From Mactromeris polynyma (taxonomy: Eukaryota; Mollusca; Bivalvia; Venerida; Mactridae): 64,000 nt of DNA. Below the pieces are notes generated by a model, which was not told where the DNA came from, ran no database searches, and saw only the letters and a program-made list of their open reading frames with translations. Each line of letters opens with the position of its first letter. Position 1 is the first letter of the stretch. Location of the stretch: the NCBI GenBank assembly GCA_032209605.1, contig JASFXZ010000032.1, positions 6,325,722 to 6,389,721 of the forward strand, written 5' to 3'. The translations under genes were made by a program, and so were the position numbers. This document shows positions 49,048 to 60,049 of this stretch, piece after piece.

Positions 49048-49455
49048 TGTTGTAAGTGTTGTGTGTCGTTGTTGTTGTTGCTGCTGCTGTTGCCGTTGTT
49101 GTTGTTGGAGCGGTTGTTGTGGTTGTTGTTTTCGCTGTTTAATCTAACGTAGTTGTTATTGTTTTCGCTGTTAAAGCTACTGTTGTTGTTGTTTTCGCTG
49201 TTTAAAGTAATGGTGTTGTTGTTGTTTTCGCTGTATAAGCTAATTTTGTTGTTGTTGTTTTCGCTGTTTAAACTAATGGTGTTGTTGTTATTTCGCTGTA
49301 TAAGCTAAATTTGTTGTTGTTGTTTTCGCTGTTTAAGCTGAAGTTATTGTTGTTGTTTTCGCTGTTTAAGCTCATGTTTTTGTTGATGTTGCTGTTGTTT
49401 TTGTAACTTTGTTGTTGTTGTTGTTGTTGCTGATGATGCTGATGCTGCCGCTGTC
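49048..49455. repeat. GTT/GCT microsatellite with a 33-bp minisatellite
   Basis: TTTTCGCTGTTTAA recurs about every 33 bp from 49128 to 49368 (eight units), each followed by a GTTGTTGTTG tract. Both flanks are GTT/GCT triplet runs. On the minus strand the 33-bp unit reads as an 11-residue Asn-rich repeat, but a one-unit frame slip near 49290 breaks it. Confidence 0.9.
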
Positions 49456-49499
49456 GCCGCTTTTGCTGTCCCATTGTCAATGCTGTTCTTATTTCTGGT

Positions 49500-50615
49500 G
49501 GTGTTTTAAAAGACAGAACAATTTTTTTAAGAAAGAGCGAATGTTTGACTCATTGGTATATAAGATACGTTTATAAATTGTTCTGTATTATAAAATGGGG
49601 ATAAAAGAACTCAGATACATGGAAGAAACTATAGAAGATATCATAAATATGGTGTGTGTCAACTTCATTTTTGGGAATTAACGTTTATTCATATCATAAC
49701 ATCAGCTAACAAACACGATGTGGATTACGTTAAAAGATCTGACCTTAAGGTCATAAAAGTTTGAACACAAGCTGAATGCAGCCTTGCCATTGGTCGATTT
49801 TAAGACTAATCTCAGGATCAACCAATCAGAAGTGTTGACACTTTATAACCACCGACTCTGATTATGGTATGGTGATTGGCTATTGGAAATACTTATAGTT
49901 TCTGTTACGGATTGGTGAAGGACTATTTACACAAATTACATCGTCTGGTAGTTTTTATTACAGTCTACACCGCCCTTGCGACCCTCTGAATTCATCGACT
50001 CCCTGTCATATGCGACTGTAAATGTTGCCCCCGATGAGTTTTCCTATATAATAAGACTGAATTAAACGACTCCCTATCTGACGCGACAGACGACCATGAA
50101 AAGTGTCGCCCAAACGCACCCGTAGACTGTTTTAGCGACCTTGAAACGGTCAGTTTTATCGCCAATTGTTGTATAATTGTTAGACTGTATTTATACCGGC
50201 CGATTTTGAAGACACACTGACCTCTTTTAAAGTAAAACATATCATTCAGAGAAGCTGAATTAGTACATTTTTGTACATGGATAAATGGAGAAACGTTTTA
50301 ATGACTTGTGTCAGTCTGACACATCCATCTGACACAGACATTGTAAATGTGCTTACATCTACCAGGATAAGTCATGTTGTGCATATTGTCTAACATCGCA
50401 TGGTCAGAAAAAAATCATGACTTATGGGTATAAACTTCTGAATGTTTACATAAAACTAGCGTTCAGCAGGATAGTTCGGACGGACGGAATCACCACAGTT
50501 ACTTGTTTACCAACCTGTACCAACATGCTCTACAGCAAGCACCTGACAGCTATCCCATAATAATCAGAGGTGGATGATAAATGACTTTGAATCTCTTGAA
50601 TGTATTTAGTAAAAC
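49500..50615. other. Gene-free interval
   Basis: There is no supportable exon. Composition is less AT-rich than average near 49.95-50.2 kb, where an 82-codon minus-strand frame is open but resembles nothing I know. Confidence 0.4.
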
Positions 50616-50619
50616 TGTC

Positions 50620-50705
50620 ACGGTGAAGATTCAATTCGCAAGGATTCGTACCTACCACTTCTAGGTTGACAGACCAGTGCTCTAACGACTGAGCTACCCG
50701 GACTG
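50620..50705 (-). repeat. tRNA-like SINE head (Asp-like)
   Basis: On the minus strand GGGTAGCTCAGTCGTTAGAG is an excellent A box and D arm, ACTGGTCTGTCAACC carries a GTC anticodon, and GGTACGAATCC is a B box with one mismatch. The 7-bp acceptor arm does not pair, so this is more likely a SINE head than a functional tRNA-Asp. Confidence 0.65.
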
Positions 50706-50709
50706 GTTT

Positions 50710-52090
50710 TAGAAGGTCGTAGACTCAGTCAGATTCGACGAATATGATAGTGCTGTCAACTCACGTTAAATGAAAGAGTCAAGTTTCGTACTGAAATCAT
50801 TCTTCAAAATCATATTCATTGTAAAGCGAAGTCTTTGCTTTCAAATGAAACTGACACGTGATACAATCAGCTGACTCTATATACATGTACAAGGAAAACA
50901 AACTTATTTCCATTTTGATTAAGCGTTACAAACACGTGACTAATCAACATTTGATAACCAGTCAAGATGGCCGCTAAAACAATTAGTTTGGTGAAGACGC
51001 TTTACAAATGAATCCATCTCTACGACACTGACTAGAAAATTACATTTGGTATGACACGCGAAAACTAATGTTGATTACTAGTGTCAAGTGATAATTGGTT
51101 AATCAAAAACGCCGTGCATATACATATCGCTGATACAATTCATTATGTGGACAAATTAAACGGAAGGAATTGTTTCATATAATGTACATATCAATTCTAA
51201 TACGTATTTACATTTTCTGAAATCACGTGGAATTGTCACAGTGACATACGACAGACGACCGGCTGGTGTTATATCATGTCAGAAAATGTATTTCTTCCAG
51301 AAAAATATTATTTATGTCAAAATATAACTTATGTTAATATTCATTTTTACTTATGTTTTAAGGGACGAAAACACGAGTGTATATTTCCATAAAAACGGGG
51401 GACAAAGAGAGTGATTTGTAATTTATTGGCCTGAGATGAAAACAACAACAACGTGTTACTTAAAGACATTTGAAGAACTTGTCGTCGTTCAAGAAGCAGT
51501 GAATAAAATGTAAACACAACGCCACTTACTTGAGCACATCTACAAACGTAAGTCAGTATAGTACATTTGTTGCTGTTGTTTAACTGTTAATGAAACAATA
51601 CGTTAATTCATCGGTGTAGTTGCAAGTTGCAACTCTACAAAAAAACTGCATCGGTGTCAAGGATATACTCTGACAAACCTGACTACAAGCGATAGAGACT
51701 GAAAGGGCTTTTCGACGTCACCGAATAAAATAGCAATTTTAAAGTGACTGTAAACTTGTATTTTTTAGGTCAAAGTTGATTTAACATAAGCAGTAAAATC
51801 GAAAATTAACATATTTAAAATACCACTCATGAAAGCAATACCAATGGAAGGAGTCATGCGTCATGTTCATTAACATTTGTACACAAAAAAAGTAATAATA
51901 AAAATAGTAGCGAAGGCGTTAACATGTCAATTTCTCGAAATTATTACACAGCATATTTTGATAGAAAATCAGAAAACCTTTAATTGATTTACTTATCTTG
52001 TTTCATACAAAATGGCCATACACTGGGTGCAATGCGTGTCTTGAATTGGGACGATAATAATGATTCTGTCATCTTTCTATGCAATATTCA
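50710..52090. other. Gene-free interval
   Basis: I see no coding region or named repeat here. Confidence 0.4.
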
Positions 52091-52094
52091 GGTC

Positions 52095-52147
52095 TATGGA
52101 ACGTCAAATCTACACCAAATGAGTTTATGTAGATTTGGCGTTCCATA
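52095..52147. other. Hairpin with a 20-bp stem and 13-nt loop
   Basis: The arm TATGGAACGTCAAATCTACA (52095-52114) and the arm TGTAGATTTGGCGTTCCATA (52128-52147) are complementary at every position, with one T-G wobble. Pairing stops just outside the arms. The size is short for a classical animal pre-miRNA but long for chance. It could also be the remains of a small foldback element. Confidence 0.6.
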
Positions 52148-53003
52148 CAGGTAAGTTGATACAATGATTTGAGCATTAATGTACCTTTATAAAACACCCA
52201 CGTTTTCAGATTTCTACGTTTCATAATTGTTTCTCTTATTCTGCAACGTGAAATGTCATTCAATACATTATGAGGAACATATAAATCAAAATAATTTCAA
52301 CAACTGCGCTTTTGAAATGGGCGGATTCTTAAAAAGATAAAAATGAAAATGTGTTTATTTGTTTTCGTTTTTAACATTTACGATTATTAGCTGTGAAATC
52401 ATACAAAAAATAATCTTCGAAACTGCCAGATTCTGCCTTCTCAGAATTCTGATACAAGATAACGCATTTGCCGAGAGCGCGCGAGATAAGTAACATCACG
52501 ATTCGCACCATCATTTGTTCGTACACGTGTTTCAATTTGTTTACTTACATCGAATTTGGAAGCTAAAATACTTATATCAAGAAATTCGACAGCTGAACTT
52601 TGATAAATGGCATGTTTTCATTGCTGGAATGACCTCGTTTAGCGAACAGTTATTTGTTGTACTTTTCAAATGATACTAATTTGCAAAGATTCCGAGAAAT
52701 CATACTGCTATAGAATCTAGGGTCTAAATTATAGCTACTTGAGGAAGACGTCTATTGCCAAGGAAAATTACAGTCGACCTGATTTAGGCAATTAAATTCA
52801 AACATCTGTATAAATGATTTGTTTGACGTGACGATTTCCACGTAAGCCAGTCTGTCCTATATATACGTGCTCACGTGATTCCGTGACAGTTCGATTTTTC
52901 ATAAAATGCTGGGAAGAGTATTATCCCAGAAAAAGTAAAAGAAATTTGGCAAGTTTACTGTGTTTATGCTCAGTATACACGTAATGTTTACGAACATTAT
53001 GAA

Positions 53004-53264
53004 ACATTATTCACAAACATTTTAAGACTGAAACTCAGACTTAGACGTTAAATGTTAAATGTTCATTTTGCTCAGGACTACGGTGTTATAACAGGACAGA
53101 CTTTGATAAAACTTGACAAGAGTGTTGAGTGTGTAACAATGAATTATTCTGACAAAAAATCACCCGTATAGATGTAATGAAAACGAAAGGCTGGTAACCT
53201 AACTTTTTCAAACGTAAAGTCTAAGTCTGAATTTCAGTCTTAAAATGTTTGTGAATAAGGTCCC
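53004..53264 (+). mobile_element. GGGCCC-type MITE, diverged copy (about 261 bp)
   Basis: TTATTCACAAACATTTTAAG and GACTGAAACTCAGACTTAGA at the left match TAAGTCTGAATTTCAGTCTT and TGTTTGTGAATAAGGTCCC at the right in inverted order. The arrangement is that of the 47061 copy. The outermost GGGCCC is lost on the left. Confidence 0.75.
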
Positions 53265-53324
53265 AGTACTCTCTCTCTCCTAAATTCAGGGTTTGTAAAG
53301 TTCTTGATCTAACCTTCTTAACTC

Positions 53325-53392
53325 GAGGCTCGATCTCATGTATGTGAGTCAGGAATCAGACGTTCTACCCCTCGACCGTTATATCTCCCATT
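53325..53392 (-). repeat. Possible tRNA-like SINE head
   Basis: On the minus strand ACGGTCGAGGGGTAGAACG is followed by CTGATTCCTGACTCAC and GAGATCGAGCCTCGAG. The order is tRNA-like but the B box is degraded. Confidence 0.4.
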
Positions 53393-53581
53393 ACCATAGT
53401 AACTAGATGTGACCGTATGACATGGATGCCCCCTATGTGATTTGGAGTCGAAAAAGGGTCATAACTCCTACACAAATGGTGGATTGTAACCGAAATCGAA
53501 CTTGACCTGTATTTGTTATCTTATGCCACGTGGTATCTAAGAAAACATCAAAATGATTTTTTTAATATAATGAATAAAGTA

Positions 53582-53716
53582 CAGTGTAACATATCAAGAG
53601 TTGTCCTCTCCTGAGAAACATCCTCTCTTTAACAACAAGGTCATATTTCCCAGACCTCTCTAGAGCAATAACCTTTCGACAACAGCCAAAGGGTCTGCTC
53701 TGGAGAAATTGCGCTG
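53582..53716 (+). mobile_element. MITE family D copy (135 bp)
   Basis: It starts CAGTGTAACATATCAAGAGT after TA and ends TCTGGAGAAATTGCGCTG before TA. CTCTCTTTAACAACAAGGTC and ATAACCTTTCGACAACAGCC are the family interior motifs. CAG ends and TA flanks are intact. Confidence 0.75.
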
Positions 53717-53819
53717 TATATGACAAGGGGCCATTTTGACCTGGTTCATATTCATTTTCATGTTATATTAAAGTAAAATAAACAATCTATCTATGAAAAA
53801 ACAGTGTAATTTGCAAATA

Positions 53820-53985
53820 CAGTAAAACCTCAATAATAAGACCACCCTTGGAACCTTGAAAACTGGTCTTAATATTGAGGTTGGCTTGATTGTGAGTTTG
53901 AATAAAGAGTGGAACAGTCAAAAAAGGGTGGTCGTAATTATGAGGTGGTCTTATTATTGAGGTGGTCTTTAAGTGATGTTTTACT
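53820..53985 (+). mobile_element. MITE family A copy (166 bp)
   Basis: It starts CAGTAAAACCTCAATAATAA after TA and ends TTTAAGTGATGTTTTACTG before TA. It lies 104 bp from a family-D copy in the same orientation. Confidence 0.88.
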
Positions 53986-54550
53986 GTATGTTGTTTTCAG
54001 CACTCAGGTCACGGAGTATTACACATATTGCCAGAAACATTAATGTTGTTGCTAAAAAAAGTTTAAGCACGGTCGTAACTAACAGATATTTGAATTCTAA
54101 AAAATGTAAGAAACGGCAATTAGAAAACGCATTTAGCTCAATTAAATACTGATTGCCGCTTAACGTGTCGGTAAATAGTTTATAGTTGATTAGATAGACA
54201 ACTTCTGCGTTATGTTTAACAGGCTATGACAGATGATTTCACAAGAAAACGAAATAAATTCAAGAGTTATAATTGCATACTCTCATGAAAACAGATCTTT
54301 TTATCTAAAACACGTTCGAACACTTCAATACATTATAGAAAATTGAATTATTTTGAAGTTTGTTCCATTAAAGCTATTTACTTGGCATTTTCCTATAATA
54401 ATATGTTATACGTGTGGTGTACATATGAGTCCCTTGTATAATTTCATTTACATAAGCATGAACTGAATGTAACTTTAGTGATGTAACATAATCCACTTAT
54501 CAATGCTTTGTTCCATCGGGAAAGGGCATTTAGGGGACTTTTTGTGCATG

Positions 54551-54564
54551 GCGCCCTCTAGCGG
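54551..54564 (-). promoter_or_regulatory. CTCF-like motif 1
   Basis: Read on the minus strand it is CCGCTAGAGGGCGC, which fits the bilaterian CTCF core (CCRSYAGRKGGCRS) at every position. Binding is inferred only. Confidence 0.4.
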
Positions 54565-54693
54565 GGATAGCATTGCATACTATCCGATATAACGTTTTAA
54601 AGGTTATGCTTAAGTAACTAATTAAATAATTCATATATCAATGCTTTTTCCCATCGGGGAAGGGGGCGCATACAGGGGACTTTGGTGTGCCTG

Positions 54694-54707
54694 GCGCCCC
54701 CAGGCGG
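54694..54707 (-). promoter_or_regulatory. CTCF-like motif 2
   Basis: On the minus strand CCGCCTGGGGGCGC differs from the CTCF core at one position (T for A). It lies in the second unit of the duplication, in the same orientation as motif 1, 143 bp away. Confidence 0.35.
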
Positions 54708-54739
54708 GTATAATATTGCACACTATCCGATATGTATCC

Positions 54740-55120
54740 GACAGTAACGAAGTACGTACAACACATTTAAACAAAGATATGTTGCTTGTCAAAATACCTA
54801 ACACGCCGTTTGTATTCTGAGATTACTCACGAAATGATGACATTTGTGATGTAAAACGATGGGACAAGATTGTGACTGGTCTAAATTGACAGTTTTCTAT
54901 AACTTATTTGAATCATAAATGGTATTGCTTTCTGTGACCCAAATCAACGGAAGATGTGCCCTGAAGCTTTTTAGTAACTATACGAGTATATATATATGCG
55001 ACATAGAACTGTATAGCACCACAGACCATTACATTTGAAAGTTGAATTGACAAAATTCTGCACAGCAAACTAAATGATGCACAATGTGATACATGTGCAT
55101 ATGTTTCAGAATATATATTT
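54740..55120. other. Gene-free interval
   Basis: I see nothing here beyond AT-rich sequence. Confidence 0.4.
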
Positions 55121-55121
55121 A

Positions 55122-55235
55122 TATGTAACGAAATGTGCGTATGTTACGGAATGTACATATGATACGAAATGTACATAGTTACGGAAGGTATGCATTATAC
55201 GAAATGTGCATATGTTACGGAATGTGCAAATAGCT
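55122..55235. repeat. Short minisatellite of TACGAAATGTRCATATG units
   Basis: About six units of 17-19 bp alternate between ACGAAATGTGCATATGTT and ACGGAATGTACATATGAT. It continues into a 104-codon open frame that has no recognisable domain. Confidence 0.75.
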
Positions 55236-56239
55236 TCTATCAATTTTTCAGCCATAATCTACAACGAAACTTTCACCAACCATTTCTTCTCATTCTCCCT
55301 GAATATTTAATTTACTTTCATCACACTAATAAAATAAGAATACGATTATTTAGTACCGATTCAATTTACCGTAAATATCAAATATTTTGCCCGAAGACAA
55401 GCAATCAAAGGTGGGGGGAATTTATTTCTAAGAAATCCGAAATGGCCAATTTTAACTGTAGTAACGTATCGTACATTGTGTAAAACAGGTTTTGACACGC
55501 AAATACGCAGGTTAATGGAATGGTATTGAGTGTTTTAATTATATTAACCAGTTGAAACATACTTATTTTATGAAAACCACGTTGAAACACTTCAAGTTAT
55601 AGATGGTACTCAATAAGTGTTCCTGTTTTATTTGAATGTCGATCGTTTTTAAAACTCGTTAGATTTTAGTACTTACCGCCAGGTTCTACAATTTAAAGTT
55701 AAGTATTTTCTTGTGTTATATGTATTTCCGATGCTAATAACATCAGCGAAATGAGCGAAATGGGTAAAAACGGTTGAAAGTATACGTCTCAATTTTTTAT
55801 TCGTTTTTAATATGTTAAGATTTTAACTAAAATGAAATTGAAAGTAAGAGATGGCTCTTAATTTAACAGTTGCAACTATAATGATAAATGCTAAGGTAAA
55901 ATTAATGCGCATATGATTTTTTGTGGAAATTGTAAAACTCATCCATAATCGCTTTGCATTTCAGCGTTTTTATTTTGTACAATTTCTCAATGGCATAAAT
56001 ACTTACTTGAAGTAGTTCTAAAAGATCTGGAATTGAAGTTTGAATGTGAAATTATTACATATGTTCTACATTTAACTTGTAAACAAATGAACTTTATGTA
56101 TCGAGCAAAAAAATAAATTATTTCTTGCACAAGCGATTTGCTATCAGAAGTTCTGTTTACTCCGAATCCCCACTCATGTCAATATGTTGTAAAATAAACA
56201 ATAAAAATGTTGTCGTATGCCAGATAAACGACAATGACC

Positions 56240-56520
56240 CTGATTTACTACAGTTATCCGAAAATGCTGCAGTTATCCCGGTATACTACCTTTATCCGAA
56301 AATGCTACAGTTATCCCGATATACTACAGTTATCCGAAAATGCTACAGTTATCCCGATATACTACAGTTATCCGAAAATGCTACAGTTATCCCGATATAC
56401 TGCAGTTATCCGAACATGCTACAGTTGTCCCGATATACTGCAGTTATCCGAAAATGCAACAGTTGTCCCGATATACTGCAGTTATCCGAAAATGCTTCAG
56501 TTATTCAGATATTGTAGTTA
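56240..56520. repeat. 38-bp minisatellite made of two 19-bp halves
   Basis: Seven or so units contain ATGCTACAGTTATCCCGAT and ATACTACAGTTATCCGAAA, each 19 bp. Anchors TGCTACAG at 56341 and 56379 give the 38-bp period. Three overlapping stop-free frames are by-products. The last units decay towards 56560. Confidence 0.92.
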
Positions 56521-56679
56521 GCCTTATATACTACATATATCCCAATACAGTTTTCCCATTATGCTACAGTTTCAATATTGCAACTTCGGACCCCACCATT
56601 TTTATTTCAAATTCATTAGAATTGAGATTATATATATACATTGTCACGTATCAGTACGTGTACATTTAACAACTATGAG

Positions 56680-58125
56680 CAAAGTGTGTCCTAGAATACG
56701 ATAATTTCGACGAGTTTACGATGTACGATGTGCGGTGCATTTAATCCACATTTTATATAAATCACATGAGCTATCGACCCTTCAAAGGAGTAGAATAACT
56801 TCTTTGAAATGAATTGTGTTTGTGTGTTGTTTATATTCAGACCATTGATAATATAACCGAAGTAATACATCGACTGAAAAATAGAATCGGTGATCAACCG
56901 TGTAAGAGTATATATCCGAACACCGATATAGTGTATCGTCTTACTGCGCATGTTTAAGCGCATGCGCCATGACGATTGCTTAGAGAAGTAATCACGAAGG
57001 GTATAAATAATACGGAAAACAGGAAAAGGTTAATTACAGTTGACCATATGAAAATGACTATCATCACCCTACCTTAGAATAATATTTTCGTCTGTGTCGA
57101 TGACCGACTGAATGAGCGTAATTATTTACTCAGAAGTTTGTTAGATGTCTGACACGTGCGATTGAATATTTCAACATTTCGTTAATTGTGCTTTATATGT
57201 TTAACATGTGTTTATAACGACATACAGATTGGAATTCTATTTGAATAAAAGACTAGATCATTTCAATATGCAAAATTTGTAGATATCATCACAAAGAAGT
57301 AATGCTTGTTTGATCTGCGCTTTCTTTCATATTGTTGCCATCTCACGGAACGAAATCGTTGGAAAAACGGCAATGCATGAATGGGTTTATTGCAACCGAG
57401 AAACTTTGATAATCAGCAGTAATTATTGCTGATTTTTATATACTTCATTTTTTTTTAATATGAAGTGGTGCTTGTATTTGTAGTAATACAATTTAATGAC
57501 TTATCATAATTACAGAACCGATTGCAGAGAAATGTAATTGACGGTGTTTGGGTAATTCTTATGTTGTAAATTTCTTCTTATTAGTTTTTTTTCTTCTATA
57601 ACAATCCCAATGTACATACGAAGAATGCGTTTCTGCCTATATGCCTCTTTTGTATCCAGTACGTGAAATATATGTGCATAGAGTGGGCGGTTCATGCATC
57701 TCCACAGACTATCTATAAAATCAGTGCAGTGTGTATATAGTTGATATTGCACTTTTTACGATGTTATGTCAGGATATTAATATTCAAATTCACGGTACGG
57801 TCAATAAGAAGCATTTAGAAAATATCTTCCTTGACAAATGATCTTACACTGATATGTGTTTGTAATATTTCTGACAAAAATCTATAAACTACGTCCTATT
57901 TGACTTAATTGTGAGGGTATTAAATTTATGTGCCACTTGTGCATAAATTTTAATCCTTTTTTTAAATATTAACAAACATAGCGTTTTCCGTCAATGAACA
58001 TACATGTAATTATATTTTAAATACTAAACGCAAAATTAAACGTGTCAGCCGATGGACATTAGCATTAATTGCCTTTTGTGCCAGTTTAAGCCTAAAATGT
58101 CAGTTTTTATTGCAAGATTATTGCC
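56680..58125. other. Gene-free interval
   Basis: Short open frames of up to 90 codons show no family. A 13-bp AT-rich hairpin lies near 57915-57955. Confidence 0.4.
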
Positions 58126-58149
58126 CAATTAAGCTGAAGTGTCCAAATA

Positions 58150-58430
58150 AATGACCGTAAATTCGAAAAACAAAACCCTATTAAGCCCCTCGTCAATACA
58201 AGAATAACTATCTGCCATCCTGGTGAGAACAGATACATCATGGTAAATCGGACAAGAATCGCTCAACGCCTCATCAGCAGTATTAACTGCTCGGAAAATT
58301 CGAAAAACAAACAAACTGCTAAGCCCTTCTCAAGAAAATCTGTGAGAACAAGAGGCAGCAGTGCGTACAAATGGTATCATTACCGCCTTGATATGTTTAT
58401 ATAGTAGCGTTAAGCCTCATTCAAGTCTCG
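58150..58430. repeat. Diverged tandem duplication, about 138 bp
   Basis: AAATTCGAAAAACAAA appears at 58159 and again at 58297. Each is followed by TAAGCCC, a GTGAGAACA segment, and ATCATGGTA / TATCATTACC and GCCTCATTC-like parts. Divergence is high. Confidence 0.5.
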
Positions 58431-59470
58431 TTCTTCAGTGTTAGGGCGATTTTTCAGACAACATAATTACATGGTAGAGAACAATTGTCATTAGATTTCG
58501 CTATCTTCGACAATGCACACATTTTAAACTTCGATTTTTTTTCATAACTTGAAGACAATACTGTATTGAATCCTATTCGATTTATTACGATATCATGAGT
58601 TTCTCATTCTTTTATCTCGTTCATACTTCCACAAATGAATGTTTAATGATAAAAGCAACGTGGATGTTTTTGATAATCTAGAGTATTTATCCCGAATAGT
58701 GAAAATGGTCGCCAATTGGGTAGAGGAGGGTTTTATTGGAAATTGGCACGTGACTGTTTTTGACGGTTGCGTACGGCCGAGTTCGTTTCATCTCCGACAA
58801 ACTAAAGCGAACGTGGCAAAGAAAGAAAGTGATGGAACTGCCGTTATAAAATGATCTCTCCCTGTCATAGTTCATTGCAAATCCTGTGTATTAAGTCTGT
58901 TAATTGTATCGGATTCGGCCCCGTACTGATGATGACCTGGAGAAGTCATCATGCTTGAGGTTTGCAGATTCACCACAAGGAAATCCCTACACAAGCCCAT
59001 GTGGGGAGCAACAATTTTACCGGCATGTTTGATTGTAATTATACATCTTAAAACACGTGTTCGATATCAAAACCCTGCACGTGGGCCAAGTTTTGATCAC
59101 CGGAAATGTACTTTTCATACTTTCGGAAGTGAAATATTTTGTCAAGTGTGAATGAAGCCTCTTGAACGCTTTCTGAAGTTCTTATGTTGCATCACAAGAT
59201 ATAGAATGTCATTACCTGATGATCGAGTAATCCACCTGTTCGTCTGCTACAGGGAATTCCGCCATTTTATTGCGAGCGTTGCTTGATTCATCTGCGTCCT
59301 AAGTATCTACACTCTACTTAACCGAACACTTATCGCAGCTTGGTTAACGAGGGGAATAATCATCGAGTCGGAAGACTCTTGTTAAATGTTTCTTTTTCCC
59401 GTTAAAAACATTGATTATTAAAAAGGGGGCAGAGAGATTAACAGGAAATTGAAATTTACATGAAACATTT

Positions 59471-59545
59471 CAGTGCAACTTCACCGGAGAGGCCATCTCT
59501 TCAGCAACAACATCCCTTCTACAACATTATCCTGTAAGCCTGTAG
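59471..59545 (+). mobile_element. MITE family D, left end only
   Basis: CAGTGCAACTTCACCGGAGA then CTTCAGCAACAACATCCCTT matches the family-D left half. It is cut off before a tRNA-like piece. Confidence 0.6.
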
Positions 59546-59569
59546 TGAGATTAACTATCAATTTAACTC

Positions 59570-59612
59570 CTGGTTCGACGGTAGTGAGTTCGAATCCCAC
59601 TTTGGGCAGTGT
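59570..59612 (+). repeat. tRNA-like B-box fragment
   Basis: GAGTTCGAATCCC at 59586-59598 is close to the B-box consensus. No convincing A box is left, so it is a truncated SINE piece. Confidence 0.4.
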
Positions 59613-59761
59613 TGAACCGCAAACTGCAAAATCCCTTAATTAGAAGGAGTACTGGTCAGTAACTCTGCAAATAACCATCGACAGCGATTAGCATTAGAGT
59701 TGTGAATTTGTTTCACAAGTGGTGTAATAGAAATAAGTTTAAAGTAAAACGATTATACTTA

Positions 59762-60040
59762 TAGATTTATCTGGCTCATCTGAACATAAAATGTTTGAAT
59801 TGGCTTCATCCAATAGTGTTGTTACATTAACCATTGCAATGTATAACCGATTGAACATATCTTTTTTACCATATTACTAACAGTAGCCTGATTGTTAAAA
59901 AACTAAGTCTTTCTTAAACAAATATTGATCAATATATTATGGGTTCATTCTTTGTTAATGCATGTTTATTGATGTTTTAACTATAGGACATTTATTTTTC
60001 ATGTTTGGTTAGGTAAATAAATGAACATAAAATGAGCAAA
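59762..60040. repeat. Dispersed repeat family F, copy 3
   Basis: TTTATCTGGCTCATCTGAAC, ACCATTGCAATGTATAACCG and TGCATGTTTATTGATGTTTT occur in the same order as at 36783, with internal deletions. Confidence 0.8.
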
Positions 60041-60049
60041 TATATAAGA

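Larger units (their letters stand above)
54498..54733. repeat. 139-bp tandem duplication carrying CTCF-like motifs
   Basis: TATCAATGCTTT begins each unit at 54498 and 54637, and CACTATCCGATAT or CATACTATCCGATAT closes each. The GC-rich core GGCGCCCTCTAGCGG (unit 1) and GGCGCCCCCAGGCGG (unit 2) stands out from the AT-rich background. The units differ by several substitutions and small insertions. Confidence 0.8.

Noticed and set aside
49268..49480. Gln/Asn-rich 70-codon frame
   Set aside because: It arises from triplet microsatellite sequence, and a frame slip ends it within the repeat.
50620..50705. Functional tRNA-Asp gene on the minus strand
   Set aside because: The D and anticodon arms look right but the acceptor stem does not pair and the B box has a mismatch, so a SINE head is more likely.
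56125..56669. Three overlapping frames with YSYPKMLQLSRYT repeats
   Set aside because: They are phases of the 38-bp minisatellite, and no flanking exon structure is present.
57915..57955. AT-rich 13-bp hairpin
   Set aside because: The stem is short, has a bulge and is almost pure AT, so chance is likely in this composition.
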